From: Psilocybe azurescens
Taxonomy: Eukaryota > Basidiomycota > Agaricomycetes > Agaricales > Agrocybaceae
Length of the DNA: 17,952 nucleotides
Reading direction: 5' to 3'
NCBI GenBank assembly: GCA_023853785.1
Contig: JAJIRX010000592.1
Span: forward strand, 1 to 17,952
The position numbers and the translations under genes are program-made. The notes under the pieces are model-generated. The model ran no database searches, was not told the origin of the DNA, and was given only the letters and a program-made list of their open reading frames with translations. Position 1 is the stretch's first letter. Every line of letters begins with the position of its first letter. This document shows positions 9,787-17,733 of this stretch, piece after piece.

Positions 9787-10467
9787 AAAAACGTACCCTA
9801 TCGTGAAGCTGTGGGCTCGTTGATGTATGCGTCGATGGGTACTCGACCCGATATCACCTTCGCCACCAACACTGTTGCGCAGTTCGTCGATAACCCAGCC
9901 TGGATCCACTGGGAGGCCGTGAAGAAAATTTTCCGTTACCTCAAAGGTACTCGGAACCTAGAGTTGGTTTACGGAGGAGAGAGAATGGACATGGTGGGCT
10001 ATGTGGATGCTGATGGGGCCTCACAGGAGCATAGGCGAGCAATTTCGGGGTACGTTTTCATGGTGGATGGAGGCGCTGTGTCATGGTCGTCGAAGAAACA
10101 AGAGTTGGTTACTCTGTCGACGGCCGAAGCCGAATATGTGGCAACGACTCACGCCTCCAAGGAGGCAATGTGGCTGCGCAGCTTAGTCAACGATATCTTC
10201 AAGCCCCTCGACCAGAAGCTCCTCGCCCCCACAACCCTCTACGGCGACAATCAGTCTGCTATTGCCCTCGCCAACGGTGGACAATTCCACGCTCGCACCA
10301 AACACATCGACATCCGATATCATTTCATCCGCTACATCATTGAGGCCGGCTCTATTAAACTTATCTACTGCCCTACCGATGAACAAACTGCCGACACTCT
10401 TACCAAAGCCCTTCCAAGTGCGAAGGCAAAACATTTCGCGAACGCCATGGGACTGCACGCAGCTTGA
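9787..10467 (+). pseudogene. copia RNase H, C-terminal end of pol, uninterrupted within itself
   Basis: Removes the RNA strand during reverse transcription. The part from MKNVPYREAVGSLMYASM to the stop TGA at 10465-10467 reads in one frame. It shows TRPDITFATN, HWEAVKKIFRYLKGTRNLEL, an Asp in VGYVDADGAS, the Glu in LSTAEAEYVA, the Asp in YGDNQSAIALA (10246-10248), and HARTKHIDIRYHFIR, the hallmark His region of copia RNase H. It ends with LIYCPTDEQTADTLTKALP. The stop codon overlaps the polypurine tract, as is common in compact copia elements. It would be made only as part of the polyprotein, so the upstream frameshifts leave it without a start. Confidence 0.93.
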
Positions 10468-10474
10468 GGGGGAG
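10466..10474 (+). other. Polypurine tract
   Basis: GAGGGGGAG lies directly before the 3' LTR. It is the expected primer for plus-strand synthesis and overlaps the pol stop codon. Confidence 0.88.
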
Positions 10475-10779
10475 TGTTGAATTTACAAGCTGCTTTGCAG
10501 TATTTGAATGCAAAGCGCGTTTGGCACAAGTGACGGTCCACCAAGTCTACGGTAACATTATAGTGCTAATTCTAGTCACCCATAACATTCATATATTCTT
10601 TGTTAAATACCTTTTCATCGACGTAGCACTCCCTCAGTCCGTTGCACACGTACTGAGGTGAGTACTCGTCGTTTATTGTGTTCTATACTATTTTACTTAC
10701 CATCCCATGTAGTTATCTTCTAATAGGTACTACTAAATATACAAAGTCCGTTGCACACGTACTGAGTTATCTTCTAATA
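10475..10779 (+). repeat. 3' LTR of the copia element
   Basis: Same 305 bases as the 5' LTR; I found no difference when reading the two side by side. Followed at once by GGGCC, the second copy of the target duplication. Confidence 0.93.
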
Positions 10780-10784
10780 GGGCC
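10780..10784. repeat. Target site duplication, right copy (GGGCC)
   Basis: Matches GGGCC at 5428-5432 and continues into ACATGAGCTGG, the normal junction of the minisatellite units. Confidence 0.85.
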
Positions 10785-11240
10785 ACATGAGCTGGCAACG
10801 GCAGAGGCGGCAGGTAGCGTGGCAGCCACAGAGGGGTGGCACGATGTGGGGGTCACACGAGCTGGCAACAGTGGAGGGGGGCGGGTAGCGTGGTGGCCAC
10901 AGAGGGGTGTGGTGGGGTGGCACGATGGGGGGGCCACACGAGCTGGCAATGGCAGAGGCAGCGGGTAGCATGGCGGCCACAGAGGGGTGGCATGATGTGG
11001 GGGCCACATGAGCTGGCAACAGCAGAGGGGGCAGGTAGCGTGGCGGCCACAGAGGGGTGCAGCAGGGTGGTACGATAGGGGGGGGGCCACATGAGCAGGC
11101 AACATCAAGGAGGCAAGTGACGTGGCAGCCACAGGAGGGTCCGGCAGGGTGGCACGATGATGGGGCTGCCTGAGCTGGCAATGGCGGAGGCAGCAGTACA
11201 ACGTGGCGGCTATGGTGGCCCCATGTTGGGATACCCAACG
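10785..11240. repeat. GC-rich minisatellite, right part
   Basis: Units starting GAGCTGGCAA (or GAGCAGGCAA) lie at 10789, 10859, 10940, 11010, 11093 and 11172, giving lengths of 70, 81, 70, 83 and 79 bp. Long and short units alternate for the first four: the longer ones carry an extra stretch of about 11 bp after CACAGAGGGGTG (for example TGGTGGGGTGG). The last unit decays after about 11210. The long minus-strand frames rich in Pro and Cys are products of the repeat. Confidence 0.9.
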
Positions 11241-11870
11241 GCAGGGCCACTGTCGACAGTGAGGAGGATGCTGTGTGTGCCCTCACCAGCTCCTTGTGCC
11301 GTCGACACGGGGGTCTGCGCCCTGCGTGGTTTGTTAGCAAAAGAAGGGGATAGGCAGGACAGTATGTACTCACCTCCTTCCCCGGTTCCTCCCAGGTCCC
11401 CTTCCCTCCCATTTTGAGCAGCGGCAAAGCGGCAGCTACCCGATCTGCCCTCGCAGACAGTGATGACGAGGCCGTTGTGAGGCAAGAAGGGCTGCGGCAG
11501 GTGAGGGACGGTGGCGACGGTGACAACAGCGGCAGTGAAGAGGGCAAGGTGACAGAGAGAGAAAGGGAAGGAGGAGATGGTGGTGGTTGGAAAGAAAGAA
11601 GCAGTTGACAGCACACACATCTGTTTGATGGTGATTGTGCTGATCAGCCAATGCCGGGCACGCATGTCGCATCACATGCGCCTGTGAAATTCTTACCCCA
11701 CGGACTGAACAAAATGCAAAATTTTATTTATAGGGAGGTGTTGCTCCCTGGTATATTTAAATATTGTCTCAGTGAATTGTTATTATACAGCATCAATTTT
11801 TATGTTATTTTTGCAATTGATATTAATATTAATAACTAATGATTATACTTCAGATATTGCGTTAATTATT
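11241..11870. other. No gene seen; GC-rich then AT-rich spacer
   Basis: The first 400 bases are GC-rich and include pyrimidine-rich patches (near 11370-11410) and a purine-rich patch (near 11550-11600). Open frames on both strands look like composition effects: no motif, no conserved-looking segment. From about 11700 the sequence turns AT-rich. Confidence 0.5.
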
Positions 11871-12145
11871 GCATCCAGTGGACTGTGCTAATAAACATAT
11901 TATTTGTTGTTATTCAGTGAATATTTAAGCTCCAGTCCAGTGGACTCCAGTGGACTCCAGTGGACTTGACTGGACTCTCAATCCACTGGACTGAGACTGG
12001 ACTGAAAATTTGGCAGGAGTCCAGTGTGAGTCCAGTGGACTCCAGTGGACTGCAGTCCAGTTCCAGTCCAGTGGACTGGACAATCTGTCAGCCAGTTTGG
12101 CTGGACAGAGAGTCCACTGGAGTCCACTGGAGTCCATATGGATTG
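11871..12145. repeat. TGGACTCCAG decamer array, second copy
   Basis: TCCAGTGGAC units start at about 11875 and become dense from 11931. Perfect tandem copies read TGGACTCCAG at 11940-11970, mixed units follow, and the last part (12110-12140) reads in the opposite orientation, CTGGAGTCCA. The unit is the same as in the 1-290 array, but the AT-rich spacers with AAGTAGAAATCAAA seen there are absent here. Confidence 0.82.
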
Positions 12146-12428
12146 TGTGGGGAAAGGAAAGACCTCGGCCGGCTGTGACAGAAACCAAGTCCCTACCAGG
12201 GTCCACCATGTCGTCAGGATGAGGTATATGGACCTTGGAAAAGTTTATGCCCTCCATATCTTCATGGTGCGCAGTAATTGAGCATTTCATTGGATTGACA
12301 GGTTCGCGGGAATGGGATATCTTTGAGTTTGATGTATTGAGGTTGCCAGAGTCCATAATAATAAACAGAGCCTTTGATTTAGCAGGAGTAGGTAGAGAAT
12401 TAACGTTATCAGGATGTAGGATGATCAA
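12146..12428 (-). other. Possible exon or gene fragment of unknown function
   Basis: The minus strand is open from about 12428 down through the decamer array to 11925. The non-repeat part has ordinary-looking composition, with SLPTPAKSKALFIIMDSGNL, NPMKCSITAHHEDMEGINF and PHPDDMVDPGRDLVSVTAG. No ATG starts the frame; it opens at a TTG behind a pyrimidine run, so it would have to be an internal exon or a fragment. I recognise no family. A chance open frame cannot be excluded. Confidence 0.25.
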
Positions 12429-12450
12429 CCAGAAGAAAAAAAAAGTTCCC

Positions 12451-13449
12451 AGTGGAAGGTGACCACAAATAAAGACAATTATTTTGATATCCCTTGGTTA
12501 TCCCTTCCAGATTATTGATCTCTTGGCATCCGGGCTCTGGAAAGAAGTATTGTAGATAGTTTTATACCAAAACAGAGGCCGTGTGAAATCACTGGGTGCT
12601 TATTTTGTTGATGACAGCAGCTGCCAGAGTCATCAATCAGTCATTCTGAGTGTGATGTCAGTTTGTATGTCCATGCCAGGCTTTTTTACACAAAGCTGCA
12701 CAAGAATCGTTTTTTGCAATGGCTTTCCCATTAACCCCCATGAAAATTTGCTGTGCCAGAGTTATTCGACGACAAGGAAATCATCCCACTTGCGTAGTGA
12801 GCACAACTGCCCACCAGTCAAAGACCATAGTGAGGTGTGCAAAGGTGACCGCCAGTTAGCTTTACAAAAAGTATGTGGCCACTGATCTGCCCTCAACCTG
12901 CCACTTTCTTTGTCTAAGAAGCTGAATCATACTGTTTTCATGAACTTAGTGACCAAAACTGCATTGTAATTCTGTATATAAAATAATTTTAACATGGGTG
13001 CCAAATGAACAACAGACTACTACGGGCCCTGACATAGTAAATGCAAACAAAAATAAAAGTAAAAGTTCCAAAAAAAAAAGACAGGGCGATGTCCGACTAG
13101 AAAGCCCAGCACAACGGAATGACAAGACAAAATATATAACAAATATGTCGCCGAGAGGGTGCAAAAAAGTACACACCATTCCTACATTTTTTGTTTCTTT
13201 GATGGGCTACGACCAGCAACAGTTGTGGTTGCCTTGTGTTTCAAAGCGGCCCCGCCCCATCTTGTTACAATCTCAAGTTAGAATCACGCAGTGTGCATAA
13301 TCTAACCACCAATCGTTTACAAGAACAAGTTCAAGTTCAAGTTGAGCAGGTTAAGCAGGTTGGATTCTCAAGAACTAGCTAAAGAATACAGCGGATCCCT
13401 CCTAGTATAAATACTATGAACTGTACAGCAAGTTGAAATGAGATAGAAT
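12451..13449. other. No supported gene
   Basis: Mixed-composition sequence with a poly(A) run near 13070. A plus-strand frame at 12998-13300 has a Lys/Ser-rich start (NANKNKSKSSKKK) but no ATG and no recognisable domain. Another at 12583-12885 also lacks features. I cannot support either as a gene. Confidence 0.4.
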
Positions 13450-13590
13450 GTTCATCAGCAGATGTATATAAGAATAGAGGAAACAGATCAAACGTTCATC
13501 AAAAGATGTATCATAAAAGATGGAAGTGAAAGTCCATCAGAGATATGATGGAGTTTCGTAAAATGATAAAAACAAAGTTCATCAGAATAT
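13450..13590. repeat. Degenerate GTTCATCA repeats
   Basis: GTTCATCA or GTCCATCA followed by GATGTAT-like sequence occurs at about 13450, 13494, 13532 and 13577, at intervals of 44, 38 and 45 bp. The similarity is short and may be an old tandem duplication. Confidence 0.35.
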
Positions 13591-13620
13591 ACATTGATGT
13601 ATCAATGATGTGAAGGATGA

Positions 13621-13670
13621 TAAAGAAAAGGAAAAGAAAAGGAAAGGAAAGAGAAAAGAAAAAGAAAAAG
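13621..13670. repeat. Purine-rich simple repeat (GGAAAA/GAAAAA)
   Basis: Fifty bases of A and G with almost no other base, immediately 3' of the minus-strand pseudogene. Read through in that frame it gives a run of Phe, so the real coding end is likely before it. Confidence 0.75.
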
Positions 13671-14223
13671 ACTTGTTGTAACACATCTTCGTTGGTAATC
13701 CCATCTGTGCTGTCAGGCCTGTGTAGAAGACGCTTACAGGAAGCGATGTAACTTTCACAGACTGCGGGCATCTCCTCATCATGACCGCTGGAGCCGTCGT
13801 TGTCTGATCCGCGGGCGCCATTGTCGATGCTGCTCAACTCCCCTTCAGATGTGTTTCCATGCAGTTGCTGAAGGGTGTTCTCAATGTCGGTCGCACCTTG
13901 CACATCGTCGACCAACTTGTCATTGTTTTTTGGGCGGATGCAAGCTGGTTGACAGTTTCCTTCAACTTCTGAAATTCCAACGTGAGGTGCTTGCTGTCGT
14001 CCCTGACCACTCAAAGGCTAGAGACAATGTTCATGAGGATTCCTCCAAAATCCTCAGGCATTGCCCACTTCCTCTCCATATCTTCCAAGATCTGCCTTGC
14101 TGCACAAGCATTGGGATTGAACACCTCCCTGACAGATCATCTGCCATCTCAAAGTTGGTTGTCATCCCAAAACCCAGAATGGGGGACTTCGCCACTGCTA
14201 ACGGGCACTTCTTCTTTTGGCAT
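13671..14223 (-). pseudogene. Coiled-coil protein of unknown function with three in-frame TGA codons
   Basis: Read from ATG 14223-14221, one frame runs through MPKEEVPVSSGEVPHSGFW, FNPNACAARQILEDMERKW, AMPEDFGGILMNIVSSL and DDSKHLTLEFQKLKETVNQL. The last segment has a coiled-coil look, with regular Leu/Val spacing. TGA stops interrupt this frame at 14151-14149, 14139-14137 and 14013-14011; each would be Arg (CGA) with one transition. In the AAAAAA run near 13928 the frame shifts into NNDKLVDDVQGATDIENTLQ and an acidic segment (SDNDGSSGHDEEMPAV), ending near VLQQV. The family is not recognised. Several lines suggest a formerly real protein: the stops all of one kind, ordinary composition, and continuity across them. 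Its true length and any introns are unknown. Confidence 0.5.
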
Positions 14224-14481
14224 TGCACTCCATCAGGAAAAAGGATTTGCCCTGAGAATGTCTTAGGTAATTACAACCTTTATAAAGCACATTTATCACT
14301 CTAGGCTGCTTTGGGACATCTTTGTGGTCTTTGGAAATAGTCTGATTCCTCAAAGCTTTCAGCAGTCTTTGCAAGATTTCAAATTTCTCTGAAGCTCTCT
14401 ATGAGTCTTCTAAAAATTCTAAATTACCACAAAGCATTCTTGAAATTTCTGAGCATAGCATTATTAAATCTTAGATAAGTA

Positions 14482-14802
14482 TAGGTATAGGGAATGGCAC
14501 AGGTAACCTGGGGAATCTCGCGCTATACCCGTACCCGTACCCTTAGCAAGCCCTACCCGCAATCCGGCGGGTTTACCTGTCAAAACGAGCCCAAAACAAC
14601 CTGAACGGTTGAGAAATGAGAGAGATAGATCAGAAACAGTGAATTTCACTGCTTCCTTTCTATCTCACTCATTCTCAACCGTTTGAAACGTTTCTATGGC
14701 TCGTTTGAAATCTCACGCTTACAAAAATTGTTACCCGTACCTGTACCTGTGTGTACCATTACCCATAACCCGCACGGGCTCAAAAATGCATGCCATTCCT
14801 TA
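14482..14802. mobile_element. MITE, copy 1 (hAT-like ends, exact 8-bp duplication)
   Basis: Starts TAGGTATAGGGAATGGCA and ends TGCCATTCCTTA. It is flanked on both sides by GATAAGTA (14474-14481 and 14803-14810), an exact 8-bp duplication. The inner half holds an imperfect inverted repeat: CGGTTGAGAAATGAGAGAG at 14606-14624 pairs with the complement at 14660-14681, extending outward to CAAAACGAGCC. It shares the terminal motif and the CAAAACGAGCCCAAAA box, placed about 90 bases from the left end, with copies 2 and 3. No coding capacity. Confidence 0.72.
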
Positions 14803-14953
14803 GATAAGTACATAGCTAATTTAATAAACTACATCTACAACACGATATTTAAAAGATAATGGAATAAGACAGGGGGACAGGGCCTGGTGATTGCAGGAAA
14901 ATAGTAGCTGCATGGTAAGAAAAGATATGCAAAAGGCAAATTCGGTTTGAACC

Positions 14954-15270
14954 TAGACAACGGCACAGGTTCGGGTATTCTGTACGGGTTGATAGCCGGA
15001 CATAGCGCGGATACAATTACAGATAAAAAATTCTGTTTGTCCCCTTCAAAACGAGCCCAAAAACGTAATATTTGAACCAAAACTGAGTAAGTTACAGCCA
15101 ATTTTGTGCAATGTATTAAAATAGGCCATATCTCAGTCATTTCTGGCCCGATTTGGCTATTTTTGAACTCTTTTGATTGGTAAACATGCACAGATCGTGG
15201 GTATGGTATTACACGGGCTGGATACGGATAATAGGGCCGATACATACAGGAATACACATGCTGTTGCCCT
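14954..15270. mobile_element. MITE, copy 2
   Basis: Starts TAGACAACGGCACAGGTTCG and ends CATGCTGTTGCCCT. Clearly homologous along its whole length to copy 3, sharing GGCCATATCTCAGTCATTTC and GGGTATTCTGTACGGGTT with small changes. Flanking 8-mers are too diverged to call a duplication (TTTGAACC on the left, a TTGAA-containing stretch on the right). No coding capacity. Confidence 0.72.
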
Positions 15271-15531
15271 TGAAAGCAAATAAATAATGTAAATCACATA
15301 ACATCTCCATTTGTGCTTTTGTTTACTTACGCCATTCCTGGTGAAGTGAACTCCTTTCAACATTCCACCACCCACCACATTCTCACATCCTTGTTTAGAA
15401 CTTAGATAACTGAAAGATATGTACTACCACATTCTTCTCACCAAGCACTGTTGCTATAACTCACACTGCCTTTAGTACAACTTATACAAGATGGGATGTG
15501 TTTTGGTTGTGACAGTATTTCCTAAAAGGAC

Positions 15532-15571
15532 GTGACCAAATCTACGAGACGCGTCTCGTAGATTTGGTCAC
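15532..15571. repeat. Perfect 40-bp palindrome
   Basis: GTGACCAAATCTACGAGACG is followed directly by its exact reverse complement with no spacer. Neither flank extends the symmetry. The centre is GACGCGTC. It lies between MITE copies 2 and 3, in DNA without a gene. The symmetry is exact and can be checked by eye; the function is unknown. Confidence 0.95.
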
Positions 15572-15641
15572 ATCATTATTTCATATCAGTTTTGGGAAAT
15601 TTTCCCATGCATCATGTGAAAGGTTGAACTTCTGTGATTTG

Positions 15642-15959
15642 TAGGCAATGGCACGGGTTCGGGTATTGTGTACGGGTTAATAGCCGGTTATTGTGCAGAT
15701 AAAATTACGGATAAAAATTATTCTACCTGTCACCTTCAAAACAAGTCCAAAAGCGTAATTTTTAAGCCAAAACTGAGTGAATTATGGCCAATTGTATGCA
15801 ATGCATTAAAATAGGCCATATCTCAGTCATTTCTCCACCAATTTGGCTGTTTTTAGACTCTTTTGATGGGTAAAAATGCGCAATTCATGTGTATGGTATT
15901 GCAAAATTTAATATGGCTAAAAGGGCCAATATATACGGGAATACCCATGCTGTTGCCTA
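15642..15959. mobile_element. MITE, copy 3
   Basis: Starts TAGGCAATGGCACGGGT and ends ACCCATGCTGTTGCCTA, terminal inverted repeats matching at 14 of 17 positions. Flanking 8-mers are GTGATTTG (15634-15641) and GCGATTTG (15960-15967), 7 of 8 alike. It is homologous throughout to copy 2. Just outside, GTTGAACTTC (15623-15632) and GAAGTTCAAC (15969-15978) are perfect inverted complements, so the element may have landed inside an older foldback sequence. Confidence 0.78.
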
Positions 15960-15978
15960 GCGATTTGTGAAGTTCAAC

Positions 15979-17730
15979 TTTGTTCTTGGTTCACCACCAC
16001 CACCACCACTGTTCCCTTACCCTCATAAATGTCAATGATGCCCAATGTCATTGATGCCATTTTCACTGCCCCACACTCACCGTGCTAGTACTAAGTACCA
16101 GCATTCCCTTTTATATAGTAAAGCTGACACCACCTGACAGTAACAAGAACTGGCAACAGTGCCCATGTAGCGTAATAATGGCAGTACCTCAGTAAGTACT
16201 ACCATTACCCTCTCCACCACCCTCTATTGCTAATCCATAACCAAGACCCCAGTGTACCATGCCACATGCTTGTGCCATATGCAGTGGCATTCTGAGTATG
16301 TGACTAGCTCACATCAAACACCATGCCGCCCATCTGCACAGATATGTTCAGTCCATCTCCCACCTTTTTCTTTTTGCTAACAACCATACTTTCCAACAAA
16401 CCACAGAGGATGGCTCACAGTCCTGTCATCTTTGTCATCTGGTGTGTCTAATGCCCACTACCCTACACTTGCAATCGTCACCACTGTTCTGTCTTTCATC
16501 ATTATGAATAGAAATGCTAAATCCTAAAAGTGAGTATACCACAGCCCCTCTTCTGTCTCTTTACTAACTACAACATGCATAACAGGTTGCATAGAACTGT
16601 TTTTTCCCCAGCACTGGCATTGGTGATGTATCATTTGCCATGTTCATTTGGCCATCCAGTGACTCACCGCCCATTTCCCTGTGCTTACATTTGGTGGCAC
16701 TCATCCCACCATCTCGCCTTTTGGAGTAATGAATGAGGGTGCTAAATTCTGACAGGTATGTTTTGATTATTGTTTCCCCACTTTTTGATCACTAAAACTC
16801 ATGTAATAGACAACTATCTCAGGTCCTGATGTCTATGGACCACTTGCCCTCTCCCTTCCTCAACCTGCTGTGCCCATCCAATGGCCCAATGCCAACATTA
16901 GCTATAGTATCTTAGATTACGATGATAGACTACCCCACATTCTATCTATCCTATTATACATTATTTTTATATATCCTCTTCCCTGTCTGTGATTGTATAA
17001 TCAACTAGCATATCACTATAGTAGAGAGCTTGCTTTAATTATATATACATTTTACTATACTTGAATTCTGTAAGTACCATTACCATGCTGCATCTCAAGT
17101 GAACCTGAAGAGAAATAAAAGACATCTCAGTGGATGTCAGAGATGCCTTAAGTAGCTTTAGATGTCTATGAGAGGTCTTTGGGAGGCCTGTGGATAATAT
17201 TTGGGTTGCTTTGGAATGCTTTGGATAAACTGTTCCCATGTCACTTTGCGTTGAAAGGTGCTTAGGGTGCTTTGTGTCTTTATCATCTTTAAAGTCTCTA
17301 AGATGCTTAAAGACACCTAGATTTCTTTGGGATAAAACCTCTTTTTCCTGATGTCCATACAAGCATGGGTGCCGTTGTCCTTGTCGACCATGACTAGGCA
17401 CGGTGAGATGTTTAGTGCAGGGTGACTTTTAATTGCCCAATACACAACACCCAATCAAATATTTATATTGATCAGTTTGATCTGGGAGGGTAAGCTCGTA
17501 AGGCTTATTACAATAACTAGTTTAGCAGAGTACAGACTTAGACAATCACTCTGGGGTGATCACTAGTAGCTAGAGAACACTTTTACAGGCTAGTACACAC
17601 AAGGCACTTGAATAGTAAGGGCAATCTCTCTATATGGGGATCACCAATATCAGGGGATTGCTTTTGGGGAAGTGTACACGGGACACTTAATAGTTCTCTT
17701 TATAAACCCAACTCAAACTCAATATCAAAA
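15979..17730. other. No gene seen
   Basis: Begins with a short CAC/CCA triplet run (about 15990-16010). The rest is moderately AT-rich sequence with short frames only. A minus-strand frame at 17039-17401 is rich in Lys/His and contains repeated CCAAAG-type words; I see no domain in it. No tRNA or other RNA gene was recognised. Confidence 0.45.
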
Positions 17731-17733
17731 CAC

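Larger units (their letters stand above)
5433..10779 (+). mobile_element. Ty1/copia LTR retrotransposon, complete structure, broken coding frame
   Basis: A 5347-bp element with two 305-bp LTRs, a primer-binding site next to the 5' LTR, a polypurine tract next to the 3' LTR and a 5-bp target duplication. Domain order is gag with zinc knuckle, aspartic protease, integrase, reverse transcriptase, RNase H. Integrase lying before RT defines Ty1/copia (Pseudoviridae-type) rather than Ty3/gypsy. It has inserted into a minisatellite, in the opposite orientation to the KDZ-type gene. The two LTRs look identical by eye, implying a recent insertion. Even so, the single gag-pol frame is interrupted by a dozen or more small indels, so this copy as written could not make its own proteins. 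Confidence 0.97.

Noticed and set aside
10774..11616. 280-codon minus-strand frame rich in Pro, Cys and His, with similar frames at 5127-5502
   Set aside because: They arise from translating the minisatellite. All phases of the unit stay open on that strand and the peptide simply repeats.
11210..11665. Minus-strand 151-codon frame, and its plus-strand counterpart rich in Asp/Gly
   Set aside because: Both lie over GC-rich, purine/pyrimidine-skewed sequence next to the minisatellite and show no motif.
1..12145. A single 12-kb transposon bounded by the two decamer arrays
   Set aside because: No matching terminal sequences or target duplication are visible, the left array runs off the window, and the flanking spacers differ. 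Kept only as a question in the findings.
11871..12145. CRISPR-like array
   Set aside because: The repeats are contiguous 10-bp units without spacers of constant length, in a eukaryotic context.
12998..13300. Plus-strand frame with a Lys/Ser-rich start
   Set aside because: No ATG in frame, a poly(A) run accounts for the Lys codons, and no conserved segment is recognisable.
14471..14810. 11-bp direct repeat TTAGATAAGTA around MITE copy 1 as the target duplication, or a TA duplication as in mariner
   Set aside because: The ends of copy 3 (TAGG...CCTA) set the element to include the TTA, leaving GATAAGTA as an 8-bp duplication. The TA reading does not fit copy 2 and ignores the 8-bp match of copy 3.
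17039..17401. Minus-strand 120-codon frame
   Set aside because: Low-complexity Lys/His/Ser composition from repeated CCAAAG-like words; no domain, no introns, no neighbours to support it.
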